NCBI GenBank assembly: GCA_036382905.1
Contig: DASVPL010000310.1
Span: forward strand, 1-22,598
DNA from: AC-37 sp036382905
GTDB lineage: Bacteria > Actinomycetota > Thermoleophilia > Solirubrobacterales > Thermoleophilaceae
Direction of reading: 5' to 3'
Length of the DNA: 22,598 nt
Part shown: piece by piece, positions 1-8,236 of the stretch
How positions within the stretch are numbered: the first letter of the stretch is position 1
Layout: each line of letters starts with the position of its first letter
Made by a program: the position numbers and the translations under genes
The notes under the pieces: model-generated
The model's input: the letters and a program-made list of their open reading frames with translations, nothing else
Databases searched by the model: none
What the model was told of the DNA's origin: nothing

Positions 1-342
1 GCGATCGACGCGTTCGCCGCGCACGTGTGCGGGCCGCAGGCTCTCGACCTCCTCGGCCGCGCGCGCACCGAGGCCTCCCACGCCGCCGCCCGGGCGTTCG
101 CGGCGGACTTCGGGGCCTCGGCGCGATGGTCGCTGCCCCCGCGCGCGCTGCGCGCGATCGAGGCGCCGGTCACGATCGTGGTCGGGGAGCGCAGCGAGCG
201 CGTGTGGCACGACGCGGCCCGCGCGCTCGAGGAGACGCTGCCGCGGGCGGAGCTGGTCGTGGCCGCCGCCTCGGGGCACCTCGTGCCGATCGAGGCACCC
301 GATGTCCTGGCGGACGCGATCCGCCGTCTCGCTCAGCCGTAG
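1..342 (+). CDS. Alpha/beta hydrolase, C-terminal part (5' end outside window)
   Basis: The reading frame is open from the first base and ends at TAG 340-342, so only about 113 C-terminal residues are present. The tail has the alpha/beta-hydrolase pattern: a strand 'APVTIVVGERSE' where the acid residue normally follows, then a helix, and near the end 'ASGHLVPIEAPDVLADAI', whose His fits the catalytic histidine of the fold. The nucleophile elbow would lie upstream of the window. Substrate cannot be told. Its last 10 bp overlap the 3' end of the convergent deformylase gene. Confidence 0.75.
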   Translation, partial: AIDAFAAHVCGPQALDLLGRARTEASHAAARAFAADFGASARWSLPPRALRAIEAPVTIVVGERSERVWHDAARALEETLPRAELVVAAASGHLVPIEAPDVLADAIRRLAQP

Positions 343-839
343 CTCTTGCGCCGGAACACGTCGGTCGCGAGCGAGTCGACGCGGTCGAGGAACAGCACGC
401 CGTCGAGGTGGTCGAGCTCGTGCAGCACGCAGCGCGCCTCGAACCCCTCGGTCTCGAGCGCGACCGGCGAGCCGTCCGGCCGCACGGCCTCGACGGAGAT
501 GTGCGTTGCGCGGCGCACGTTCGCGGTCAGCTCGGGGATGCTGAGGCAGCCCTCGCGCGCGACCGTCGCGCCCGAGGACTCGACCACCCGCGGGTTCACG
601 AGCACCAGCTCGCCGCTCCTCACGGTCGCCTTCGGGTGCTCCGACACGTCCACGACCACCAGCCGGACCAGCTCGGCGATCTGCGGTGCCGCGATGCCCA
701 CGCAGCGCGGAAACGAGCGCATGGTGTCGAGCAGGTCGCCCGCCACGCGCTCGGCCTCGGCCCGCTCGCCCTCGCCGAGCGGCCGGGCGGTCTGCTTGAG
801 CGTCGGGTGCGGTACGTGGAGGACGCCGCGGACGGCCAT
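333..839 (-). CDS. def: Peptide deformylase
   Basis: This is a metal-dependent hydrolase that removes the N-formyl group from nascent proteins in the cytoplasm. The 168-aa length is normal for the family. All three family motifs are visible: motif I 'CVGIAAPQ' (residues 46-53, with Cys replacing the usual first Gly), motif II 'EGCLS' (96-100, Cys98 as metal ligand) and motif III 'HELDH' (140-144, two His ligands and the catalytic Glu141). The ATG start lies 6 bp after the stop of the upstream ACT-domain gene on the same strand, so the two form an operon. The 3' end overlaps the convergent hydrolase gene by 10 bp. The function is secure; whether it is the housekeeping copy or a second copy cannot be told from here. 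Confidence 0.93.
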   Translation of the reverse strand: MAVRGVLHVPHPTLKQTARPLGEGERAEAERVAGDLLDTMRSFPRCVGIAAPQIAELVRLVVVDVSEHPKATVRSGELVLVNPRVVESSGATVAREGCLSIPELTANVRRATHISVEAVRPDGSPVALETEGFEARCVLHELDHLDGVLFLDRVDSLATDVFRRKSYG

Positions 840-845
840 GGCCGT

Positions 846-1391
846 CTAGAGCGCCTCGGACTCCAGCCGGCGCAGCGATACCTCCACGCCCTGGTCCTCG
901 GCCACCCGCCGCAGCGCGTCCTCCAGCTCGTCCTCCGGCGCCTCCGACGGCGGGGCGATCTCCATCATCAGCGCGTAGAGCGGCGGCGCTCCGCCGGCCT
1001 CGTTCACGAGCTTGGTGGTGAGGTCCGTGATGTCGACGCCGCGCTCGGCGAGGACCGACGTGGCCGCGTGGACGATGCCCGGGTGATCCGCGCCGTAGAG
1101 GGTGACCATGTGCGTGGGCACCGGCTCGCCGCCGGGGTCCACCTCCTCGAGCGGGCTCAGCAGGATCGCCTCGAGCGCCAGCTCCTCGCGTACGTCGTCC
1201 AGGTCGTCGCGCAGCGTATTCACGTCGGCGTCATCGGCCAGCGCCACCACGAGCATCATCGTGAAGTGACCGCGCAGGATCGTCATCTGCGAGTCCTCCA
1301 CGTTCGCGCGGTGCGCGAGCAGCACGCGGCTCACGGCGGCGACTATCCCGGGACGGTCGTGGCCGATCGCGGTCAGCGCGAGGCGTCGCAT
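846..1391 (-). CDS. Two-ACT-domain regulatory protein (GcvR-like)
   Basis: The 181-aa protein consists of two ACT domains: about residues 1-80, starting 'LALTAIGHDRPGIVAAVS', and about 93-172, with 'HMVTLYGADHPGIVHAAT'. The 'G(H/A)D(R/H)PGIV' signatures are the amino-acid-binding turns of ACT domains. The arrangement is that of GcvR-type proteins, which in enterobacteria act as glycine-responsive anti-activators. No DNA-binding domain is present, so a protein partner or an allosteric role is expected. The ATG is preceded by a -10-like TAAGGT (minus strand, 8-nt gap), which suggests a nearly leaderless transcript that also carries the deformylase gene. The GcvR analogy is structural; the ligand and target are unknown. 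Confidence 0.8.
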   Translation of the reverse strand: MRRLALTAIGHDRPGIVAAVSRVLLAHRANVEDSQMTILRGHFTMMLVVALADDADVNTLRDDLDDVREELALEAILLSPLEEVDPGGEPVPTHMVTLYGADHPGIVHAATSVLAERGVDITDLTTKLVNEAGGAPPLYALMMEIAPPSEAPEDELEDALRRVAEDQGVEVSLRRLESEAL

Positions 1392-1399
1392 CGCGCCGG

Positions 1400-1405
1400 A
1401 CCTTA
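1400..1405 (-). promoter_or_regulatory. -10 box TAAGGT of the ACT-deformylase operon
   Basis: On the minus strand TAAGGT lies 8 nt before the ATG at 1391, matching TANNNT. Transcription would start at or next to the start codon. The divergent plus-strand -10 box lies 14 bp away, so the two promoters share a very small region. Confidence 0.5.
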
Positions 1406-1419
1406 CCGGCGCCCTTCCC

Positions 1420-1425
1420 TAGACT
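1420..1425 (+). promoter_or_regulatory. -10 box TAGACT, leaderless start of the 67-aa gene
   Basis: TAGACT is followed by exactly 7 nt and then the GTG at 1433. The same geometry recurs at several genes in this window, which supports a leaderless transcript beginning at the GTG. Confidence 0.55.
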
Positions 1426-1432
1426 CGGCGCC

Positions 1433-1636
1433 GTGGCACTGACCCCCGAGCAGCGGCGCCGCCGCGACCAGGTCGAGACGCTCATCCGCCTGATGGCGCC
1501 GGGGCTGAACCTCATGCTCGCCGCGGGCGAGCGGCTGTCGCGCATGGTCGCCCCGGACGACGACGAGTACTACCCGATCCGGACCGGCACGGCCGATCCC
1601 GAGCTGCCGCCCAGGACCGGGGCGGCGGACCGCTGA
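1433..1636 (+). CDS. Small uncharacterised protein (67 aa)
   Basis: I do not recognise a named family. The protein has a charged N-terminus, then an amphipathic or hydrophobic stretch 'LIRLMAPGLNLMLAAGERLS' (residues about 17-36), an acidic 'APDDDEYYPIRTG' patch and a Pro/Arg-rich end. It looks like a small adaptor-type or membrane-touching protein rather than an enzyme. The GTG start is fixed by the -10 box 7 nt upstream. Its stop overlaps the presumed CTG start of the membrane protein that follows (CTGA), so the two are probably made together. Confidence 0.65.
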   Translation: MALTPEQRRRRDQVETLIRLMAPGLNLMLAAGERLSRMVAPDDDEYYPIRTGTADPELPPRTGAADR

Positions 1637-2559
1637 GCCACACCGAGCAACTCGAGTGGGAAGCGCGGGCCGGGCGCGTCGCGTCGGCGGCCGCGCTCGC
1701 GTCGATCGCGTTCGGCCTCCTCGGGCTGTTCCTCGCCACTGCGGCGGCTGGCAGCCACGAGCACGTGGTCGACAGCTACAAGGAGATCGACTCGAACCGC
1801 GGGATGCTCATCGTCGCGTTCGTGTTCCAGTCGCTGAGCGCGCTCGTCGTCGCCCTGGTGCTGCGCTACCTCCACCGCGCCTCGGCGTACCGAGCCCCCG
1901 ACGACGAGCCGCGGATCGCGTGGCGTCTCGCCACGATCGCCCCGATTGTGCTCGCCATCGCGGCGATCCTGCTGGCCTTCATGCAGCTCGGGATCGTGGA
2001 CAAGGTGATCGACGCGCTGCCGCTGAGCGAGCAGGGCGTGGAGAACATCGAGACCGACCAGCGCTCGACCACGACGTCGCTGATCGTCCAGGGGATCGCG
2101 ACCGCCGCGGCCCTGTCGCTGGCCGTGGCGTTCATCCTGATCTCGCGCTACGCGCGGCGGGCCGGGCTGCTCTCGCCCTTCATGGGCATCCTCGGGATCA
2201 TCGTGGGCGTGATCCTCGTGCTCGGGCCGCTGCTCGGGCAGGTTCTGGGCGCGCTGCCGGTCGTCCAGTGGTTCTGGCTCGGATCGCTCGCGATGATCTT
2301 CGTCGGCCGCTGGCCGGGCGGGCGCGGGCCGGCGTGGGAGAGTGGGGAGGCCGAACCCTGGCCCTCGGCGGCGGAGCTGCGCGCGCAGGCGCAGGCGGAC
2401 GCGGGCGACGACGAGCTGGCGCGGCCGATGCGCAGGCGCGAGGCGGCCGAGCCGGAGCGCGGCGCCGAGCCGCAGCTCGACGGGGCCGAGCTCGACGCCG
2501 AGCCGGCGGCCCCGGCGCACCCGCGCTCGAAGAAGCGCAAGCGCAAGCGCCGCCGCTGA
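1633..2559 (+). CDS. Integral membrane protein, six TM segments, basic C-terminal tail
   Basis: The frame has no ATG, GTG or TTG before the GTG at 1765, yet the codons from 1636 encode a clear amphipathic N-terminus ('SHTEQLEWEARAGRV') and a first membrane helix (about residues 16-39) that a start at 1765 would remove. I therefore place the start at the CTG of 1633, which overlaps the TGA of the preceding gene. Further helices lie at about 57-79, 100-121, 150-171, 184-206 and 211-225. The C-terminal ~75 residues are hydrophilic, rich in Ala, Arg and Glu, and end in 'KKRKRKRRR', which would sit in the cytoplasm. No family or catalytic motif is recognisable. A start at 1765 is the alternative. 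Confidence 0.7.
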   Translation: MSHTEQLEWEARAGRVASAAALASIAFGLLGLFLATAAAGSHEHVVDSYKEIDSNRGMLIVAFVFQSLSALVVALVLRYLHRASAYRAPDDEPRIAWRLATIAPIVLAIAAILLAFMQLGIVDKVIDALPLSEQGVENIETDQRSTTTSLIVQGIATAAALSLAVAFILISRYARRAGLLSPFMGILGIIVGVILVLGPLLGQVLGALPVVQWFWLGSLAMIFVGRWPGGRGPAWESGEAEPWPSAAELRAQAQADAGDDELARPMRRREAAEPERGAEPQLDGAELDAEPAAPAHPRSKKRKRKRRR

Positions 2560-2710
2560 CGCGCCGGCTCCCCCGCGCACGCGCCGCGCGAGCCGCCGCG
2601 CCGGCTCCGCCGCTGACGCCGCGCCGCCGCCGCCGCGGGTCGCTCGCGAAAACTCCGCTGCCAGCGGGAACCCTCGCGCCAGGGCCCTGGCAGGCGTCTG
2701 ATCGCGCTGC
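2560..2710. other. Non-coding gap with a 14-bp perfect palindrome
   Basis: I see no gene here. The first 80 bases are GC-only low-complexity sequence. A perfect 14-bp palindrome GCCAGGGCCCTGGC lies at 2678-2691, 20 bp upstream of the -10-like box of the ATPase gene. A small CGCTG-C-CAGCG repeat lies at 2656-2666. The palindrome is placed where an operator for the ATPase gene could be, but it has no loop, so it is not a good terminator. Confidence 0.35.
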
Positions 2711-2716
2711 TTGACT
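2711..2716 (+). promoter_or_regulatory. -10-like box TTGACT before the DnaC-like gene
   Basis: TTGACT lies exactly 7 nt before the GTG at 2724, the spacing seen at other leaderless genes here. It differs from TANNNT at the second base, so support is weaker. Confidence 0.35.
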
Positions 2717-2723
2717 GGCGGGC

Positions 2724-3479
2724 GTGTACGGACGCGGAGCCGCCTACGAGCTGAACCCCCACCTCGCGCCGGATTCGGGCAGCGACTACGCCTGCCCGTA
2801 CCGCGAGTGTGACGGCACCGGGTTCGTGATCGACGACGAGACGGACTCGGCCGTCCCGTGCACCTGCCGCGCGGGCCGGATCGCCAGCGCCCGCGCCCGC
2901 AACCTCGCCCACGAGATCCCCAAGCGCTTCCGCGACCTGGCGCTCGACCGCAACCCGGCTCGCGAGATCCTCGCCGGCCTCGGCGCGCAGGCCATGGAGT
3001 ACCGAGAGTTCTGCGAGCGCATCGGCGAGCGGCTCGACCAGGGAAAGGGGCTGTGGTTCAAGGGCGACCGCGGCACCGGCAAGACCACGCTGGCGATGCT
3101 GATCTCGATTCACGCGATGCGCGCGCGCCGGACCGTCGGCATCTACACGGCGCCGAAGCTGCTCGAGTCGATCCGCGCCACCTACGCCGACGACTCGCCC
3201 GTCACGCTCACCCAGCTCACCGACCGGCTCCGCACGGTGGACCTGCTCCACATCGAGGACCTCGCCGTACCGCGCACCAACGACTGGGTGCTCGAGCAGC
3301 TCTACACGATCGTCAACGACCGCTACCAGGACCAGCGCTCGATCGTCTTCACCGCCGACATCGAGAGCCTGGGCGACCTGGGCGAGCGGATCGGGCACCG
3401 CACCGCCTCCCGGCTCATCGACATCTGCGGAGAGCCGATCCTCATGCACGGCGAGGACTACCGGCTCAGGCCGACCTAG
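2724..3479 (+). CDS. DnaC/IstB-like AAA+ ATPase with N-terminal Cys motif
   Basis: This 251-aa protein resembles helicase loaders (DnaC/DnaI) and the IstB transposition ATPase. Walker A is 'GDRGTGKTT' (residues 114-122), Walker B is 'LLHIEDL' (174-180), a sensor-1-like strand 'SIVFTAD' follows at about 206-212, and an Arg-rich 'GERIGHRTASRLID' segment at about 220-233 matches the box-VII region. The N-terminus carries Cys24, Cys29, Cys46 and Cys48 ('CPYRECDGTG' ... 'PCTC'), a likely zinc-binding module like that in front of some DnaC/DnaI-type proteins. No IstA transposase, helicase or primosome gene is adjacent, so a chromosomal replication or repair role is more likely than transposition. 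The GTG start is supported by the upstream spacing. Confidence 0.8.
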   Translation: MYGRGAAYELNPHLAPDSGSDYACPYRECDGTGFVIDDETDSAVPCTCRAGRIASARARNLAHEIPKRFRDLALDRNPAREILAGLGAQAMEYREFCERIGERLDQGKGLWFKGDRGTGKTTLAMLISIHAMRARRTVGIYTAPKLLESIRATYADDSPVTLTQLTDRLRTVDLLHIEDLAVPRTNDWVLEQLYTIVNDRYQDQRSIVFTADIESLGDLGERIGHRTASRLIDICGEPILMHGEDYRLRPT

Positions 3480-3511
3480 CAGCCCCCCGGGCCGGGCGCA
3501 GCAGCCGTCGC

Positions 3512-5485
<1,974 letters not shown>

Positions 5486-5492
5486 GCCAGCT

Positions 5493-6179
5493 CTATACCG
5501 CATCCACGGCGCGCGCCAACTTCGTGTACGCAACGCCCGGTTCGGGGTCCGAGAACACCGACGATCCCGCCACGAACAGCCGCGCGCCCGACACCGCGGC
5601 GCGGGGGCCGGTCGTGGCGTCGATCCCGCCGTCGACCTGGATCTTGATGCCGGGGTCGAGCCGCGTGCGCATGCGCTCGATCTTGCCGGTGGTGGCCTCG
5701 ATGAACGGCTGGCCGCCCCAGCCCGGGTTCACGGTCATGCAGAGCGCGATCTCGATGTCGGAGGCGACTTCGTCGAACGCGTCGATCGGCGTCGAGGGGG
5801 TGATCGCGACACCCGCCAGGCAGCCGGCCTCGTGGATCGCCTTGACGGCGTAGTGCACGTGCGGAGTCGCCTCGAAGTGGACGGAGATCGAGTCGGCGCC
5901 GGCGCGCACGAACTCGTCGACGTGGCGCTCCGGGCGCTCGACCATCAGGTGCACGTCGAGGATGCCGCCGGCGCCGTGCACCTGGTCGGCCAGCGCGCTG
6001 ACGATCAGCGGCCCGATCGTGATCGGGGGGACGAAGTGACCGTCCATCACGTCCACGTGGATCACCCGCGCGCCGGCGTCCATGACCTCTCGCACCTGCC
6101 CGCCGAGCCGCGTGTAGTCGGCGGCCAGGATCGACGGCGCCACCCGTCGGTCGCGCAGCAGGTCGGTCGCGACGCTCAC
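5493..6179 (-). CDS. rpe: Ribulose-phosphate 3-epimerase
   Basis: The enzyme interconverts ribulose-5-phosphate and xylulose-5-phosphate in the pentose phosphate pathway. The 228-aa TIM-barrel sequence carries the family signatures in order: 'VAPSILAAD', 'HVDVMDGHFVP' (metal-binding His and Asp), 'DVHLMVERPE', 'MTVNPGWGGQPFI', 'QVDGGID' (second catalytic Asp) and the phosphate-binding 'AGSSVF'. The GTG start is supported by TAGCTT exactly 7 nt upstream on the minus strand. It is the first gene of a two-gene unit with acs. The link between a pentose phosphate enzyme and acetate activation is positional only. Confidence 0.95.
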   Translation of the reverse strand: MSVATDLLRDRRVAPSILAADYTRLGGQVREVMDAGARVIHVDVMDGHFVPPITIGPLIVSALADQVHGAGGILDVHLMVERPERHVDEFVRAGADSISVHFEATPHVHYAVKAIHEAGCLAGVAITPSTPIDAFDEVASDIEIALCMTVNPGWGGQPFIEATTGKIERMRTRLDPGIKIQVDGGIDATTGPRAAVSGARLFVAGSSVFSDPEPGVAYTKLARAVDAV

Positions 6180-6186
6180 CGGCGTG

Positions 6187-6192
6187 AAGCTA
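6187..6192 (-). promoter_or_regulatory. -10 box TAGCTT of the rpe-acs operon
   Basis: On the minus strand TAGCTT is separated from the GTG at 6179 by 7 nt, with no Shine-Dalgarno sequence between them. This points to a leaderless rpe mRNA. Confidence 0.55.
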
Positions 6193-6234
6193 CCGGAACC
6201 CGCCGCCCGGCCTCCGGCCGGGGCCCGGAACGAG

Positions 6235-6260
6235 ACGGGGCCCCATCGCTGGGGCCCCGT
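6235..6260 (-). terminator. Strong GC hairpin after the RTX gene
   Basis: ACGGGGCCCC (6235-6244) and GGGGCCCCGT (6251-6260) form a perfect 10-bp stem with a 6-nt loop. It lies 42 bp past the stop of the minus-strand RTX gene and 42 bp before the rpe promoter, the right place to stop RTX transcription. The following sequence has only a weak T content (CTCGTT), as is common for GC-rich terminators. Confidence 0.7.
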
Positions 6261-6302
6261 CCGCTCGGACTGCCGCTCTCGGGGAGCGGCTGGGGAGCTG
6301 CG

Positions 6303-7145
6303 CTAGTCCCTCTTGCTGCCCTTGTCGTTGTCCTGCTGCTTGCCCTGCTTCTGGTCCTTCGACTTCGGTGCGGCGCGCCGCACGTCCTCGCAGGAGCCGT
6401 TCGCGTTCTCGGGCGTGGCGTCGGCGATCACGTCCGCCGTGTCCAGCAGCGCCAGGTCGGTGCCCGGACCGCAGTTGACGGTGTCCTGCTCGCCGTCGCG
6501 GAGGTGGAAGCGGTCGTCGCCCTCGCCACCGACCAGCGTGTCGCCGGTCGTGTCGAGCTGCACGTCCCTGTTGACGTCACCGCGGGCGAGCGCCCACAGG
6601 TCGTCGTTGCCCGGGCCACCGTCCGTGGTGTCGACGCCCAGGTTGGCGAAGATCAGGTCGTTGCCCGCCCCGCCGTTCGAGGTGTCGTTGCCCCTGCCGC
6701 CGGCGATGCGGTCGTTGCCGTCGCCGCCGTTGGTGGTGTCGGTCCCGTCGCCGCCCCACAGCAGGTCGCGGTGCGCGCCGCCGTCGAGCGAGTCGTCGCC
6801 GTCGCCGCCGTGGACGCGGTCGCGGCCGTCGCCGCCGTTCAGCACGGCGTCGTTGCCGTCACCGCCGAGGATCAGGTCCCAGCCGCTGTCGCCGCTGACG
6901 TTGTCGACGCCGCTGCCCCCGCGGATGAAGTCCCCGCCGGAGCCGCCGCTGACGATGTCGTCGCCCGCGAACGCGTAGATCTTGTCCCGGCCGCCGTTGC
7001 CGTCGATGGTGTCGCCGGCGTTGGTCCCGCGCAGCTTCTCGCCGCGATCGGTGCCGGTGATGGTCGCCGCGAATGCCACGGCCACGAGCGTCAGCCCGAG
7101 CGTGCCCACGACGACCAGGGTGGTGAGAATGCGTGTTCTACGCAT
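6303..7145 (-). CDS. Secreted RTX-type calcium-binding repeat protein
   Basis: The 280-aa product starts with a Sec signal peptide (residues 1-26, 'TLVVVGTLGLTLVAVAFA' as core, cleavage near AFA|AT). From about residue 34 to 200 it is built of nonapeptide repeats of the GGxGxDxhx type, for example 'GGDGNDRIAGGRGNDTSNGG', which fold as a calcium-filled parallel beta-roll. Then come two cysteines ('VNCGPGTD' and 'GSCEDVRR') that could form a disulfide, and a charged Lys/Gln/Asp tail. Unlike exported RTX toxins of Gram-negatives, it has an N-terminal signal and no type-I secretion gene nearby, so Sec export to the cell surface or medium is likely. AAGGAGG lies 13 nt before the ATG. Its biological role is unknown; no toxin or enzyme domain is attached. 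Confidence 0.85.
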   Translation of the reverse strand: MRRTRILTTLVVVGTLGLTLVAVAFAATITGTDRGEKLRGTNAGDTIDGNGGRDKIYAFAGDDIVSGGSGGDFIRGGSGVDNVSGDSGWDLILGGDGNDAVLNGGDGRDRVHGGDGDDSLDGGAHRDLLWGGDGTDTTNGGDGNDRIAGGRGNDTSNGGAGNDLIFANLGVDTTDGGPGNDDLWALARGDVNRDVQLDTTGDTLVGGEGDDRFHLRDGEQDTVNCGPGTDLALLDTADVIADATPENANGSCEDVRRAAPKSKDQKQGKQQDNDKGSKRD

Positions 7146-7158
7146 GAGGGGGTCTGCG

Positions 7159-7165
7159 CCTCCTT
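7159..7165 (-). promoter_or_regulatory. Ribosome binding site of the RTX gene
   Basis: AAGGAGG on the minus strand lies 13 nt before the ATG at 7145. The spacing is long, but no other in-frame start is close, and the signal peptide begins right after this ATG. Confidence 0.55.
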
Positions 7166-7203
7166 GGTCGCTTGATGGTCCTAACGCATGGGCGGCGCCA
7201 TGG

Positions 7204-7234
7204 TTGCGGCGTCCGCGGAGCCCCGCGGTAGGCT
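7204..7234 (+). promoter_or_regulatory. Possible promoter of the secreted-protein gene, with inverted repeat
   Basis: TTGCGG (7204-7209) and TAGGCT (7229-7234) could serve as -35 and -10 boxes with a 19-bp spacer. Between them CCGCGG-AGCC-CCGCGG (7213-7228) forms a short inverted repeat that could be an operator. The region is shared with the divergent RTX gene. Confidence 0.35.
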
Positions 7235-7265
7235 TTGCCACCAATGAGGGGTAGATGGATCCGCT

Positions 7266-7272
7266 AGGAGGG
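7266..7272 (+). promoter_or_regulatory. Ribosome binding site AGGAGGG
   Basis: AGGAGGG lies 8 nt before the ATG at 7281. This strong site fixes the start, and contrasts with the leaderless genes around it. Confidence 0.75.
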
Positions 7273-7280
7273 TCACGATC

Positions 7281-8189
7281 ATGACCAGGAAGGTCACACT
7301 CGCCGCGTTCGCGCTGGCGCTCGTACTTGCACTCGTTCCCGCTGGAGGGGCCGCTGCCGCGCCCCAGGGCGAGCAGATCAGCTCGGCGTCGGCGTTCCCT
7401 CCGCTCACCGAGGCCTCCGCGCGGCGCCTGGCGCTGAAGCTGGCGCGCTCGGTCGCCCACAAGCGCAACGTCCGCTCGTGGCAGCTCTCGGAGGCCCTCA
7501 GCGTGAGGCCGAACCGGGTGGTCTTCGGGTACGCCGATCGCAACCGCAAGGAGGTCTTCTGCACGGCGAGGCTCGTCGTGGAGCGCTCGGCCACCAGGCG
7601 GCGTGCCTTCATCTCGGCCCCCGAGTGCGCGGGCATCCCCGGCGAGGCGCTCGAGATCGAGCGTGCCACGAGCGCGGTGGTGCGCGCCGTCGCCGGCCAG
7701 CGCCCCGACGCGCGGCTGTCGGTCCGCCGCTACGAGAAGGACCTCCGCGACTGCGAGGGGCTCGTTGTTCCTCGCGGCCGCCATGCCGAGGTCGAGCTGC
7801 TCTACGACGCGGGCGCGACGCTCGCCTCGGTCGACCCGCTGCTCACGCACCTCGACGCCTTTGTCACGCGACTCCAGGACATCCAGCCGGAGGACACGGA
7901 GCTGGCGAGCGGAGTCGTGTGGTGGCGCCGGCTCATCACCTCGCTCGGATCGCTGCCCCGCACGACGCTGCGGCCGTGCACGGCCATCCTCGAGTGGGCG
8001 AACGACAACTACTCGACCGACACCGCCCCGGTGGACTTCGCGGAGCTCCAGCGCACGCTGGACACGCTGAAGCGTGAGAACCGCGGCATCCTGCGGGCGG
8101 CGGAGCATCTGGCCGAGCTCGGGGTCGCCCCGCGGCTGTCGGCCGGATTCACGCCCGACGTGCTGATAGCGACGGCCCTGGGTCGTTAG
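7281..8189 (+). CDS. Secreted protein of unknown function (302 aa)
   Basis: I do not recognise the family. Residues 1-27 form a classical Sec signal peptide with a long Ala/Leu core, likely cleaved at AAA|PQG. The mature part is about 275 residues with no further membrane helix. It has four cysteines (94, 116, 158, 233), which suggests two disulfides in an extracellular domain, and a helical C-terminal half ('ELQRTLDTLKRENRGILRAA'). It is divergent from the RTX protein gene, so both may be surface or secreted products of shared regulation. A GC hairpin 7 bp past the stop ends its transcript just before the sigma-fusion gene. Confidence 0.75.
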   Translation: MTRKVTLAAFALALVLALVPAGGAAAAPQGEQISSASAFPPLTEASARRLALKLARSVAHKRNVRSWQLSEALSVRPNRVVFGYADRNRKEVFCTARLVVERSATRRRAFISAPECAGIPGEALEIERATSAVVRAVAGQRPDARLSVRRYEKDLRDCEGLVVPRGRHAEVELLYDAGATLASVDPLLTHLDAFVTRLQDIQPEDTELASGVVWWRRLITSLGSLPRTTLRPCTAILEWANDNYSTDTAPVDFAELQRTLDTLKRENRGILRAAEHLAELGVAPRLSAGFTPDVLIATALGR

Positions 8190-8195
8190 ATCCGG

Positions 8196-8224
8196 ACGGG
8201 CGTGTCCGGTTGGGGCACGCCCGT
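8196..8224 (+). terminator. Hairpin between secreted protein and sigma fusion
   Basis: ACGGGCGTGTCC (8196-8207) pairs with GGGCACGCCCGT (8213-8224): 12 bp with one G-U pair and a GGTTG loop, followed by ACGTTGT. It starts 7 bp after the TAG at 8187-8189 and fits a terminator. Its last base is also the first base of the -10 box of the next gene. Confidence 0.65.
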
Positions 8225-8229
8225 ACGTT
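8224..8229 (+). promoter_or_regulatory. -10 box TACGTT of the sigma-amidotransferase gene
   Basis: TACGTT lies exactly 7 nt before the GTG at 8237. An identical TACGTT with the same 7-nt gap precedes the PhoD-like gene at 15489. No -35 consensus is visible; that region lies inside the hairpin. Confidence 0.5.
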
Positions 8230-8236
8230 GTAGAGG

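Noticed and set aside
5486..5533. Longer acs start giving a 16-residue Arg/Trp-rich N-terminus
   Set aside because: It would overlap the rpe coding end, has no homology-like pattern, and the ATG at 5485 directly precedes the normal Acs N-terminus.
6400..7060. Tandem DNA repeats suggesting a CRISPR or satellite array
   Set aside because: The periodicity is 27-bp/9-residue coding repeats of the RTX protein, with varied third bases and no spacers.
7146..8108. N-terminal extension of the RTX frame to 601 codons
   Set aside because: The extension is antisense to the secreted-protein gene, and a signal peptide starts exactly at the ATG of 7145 behind AAGGAGG.
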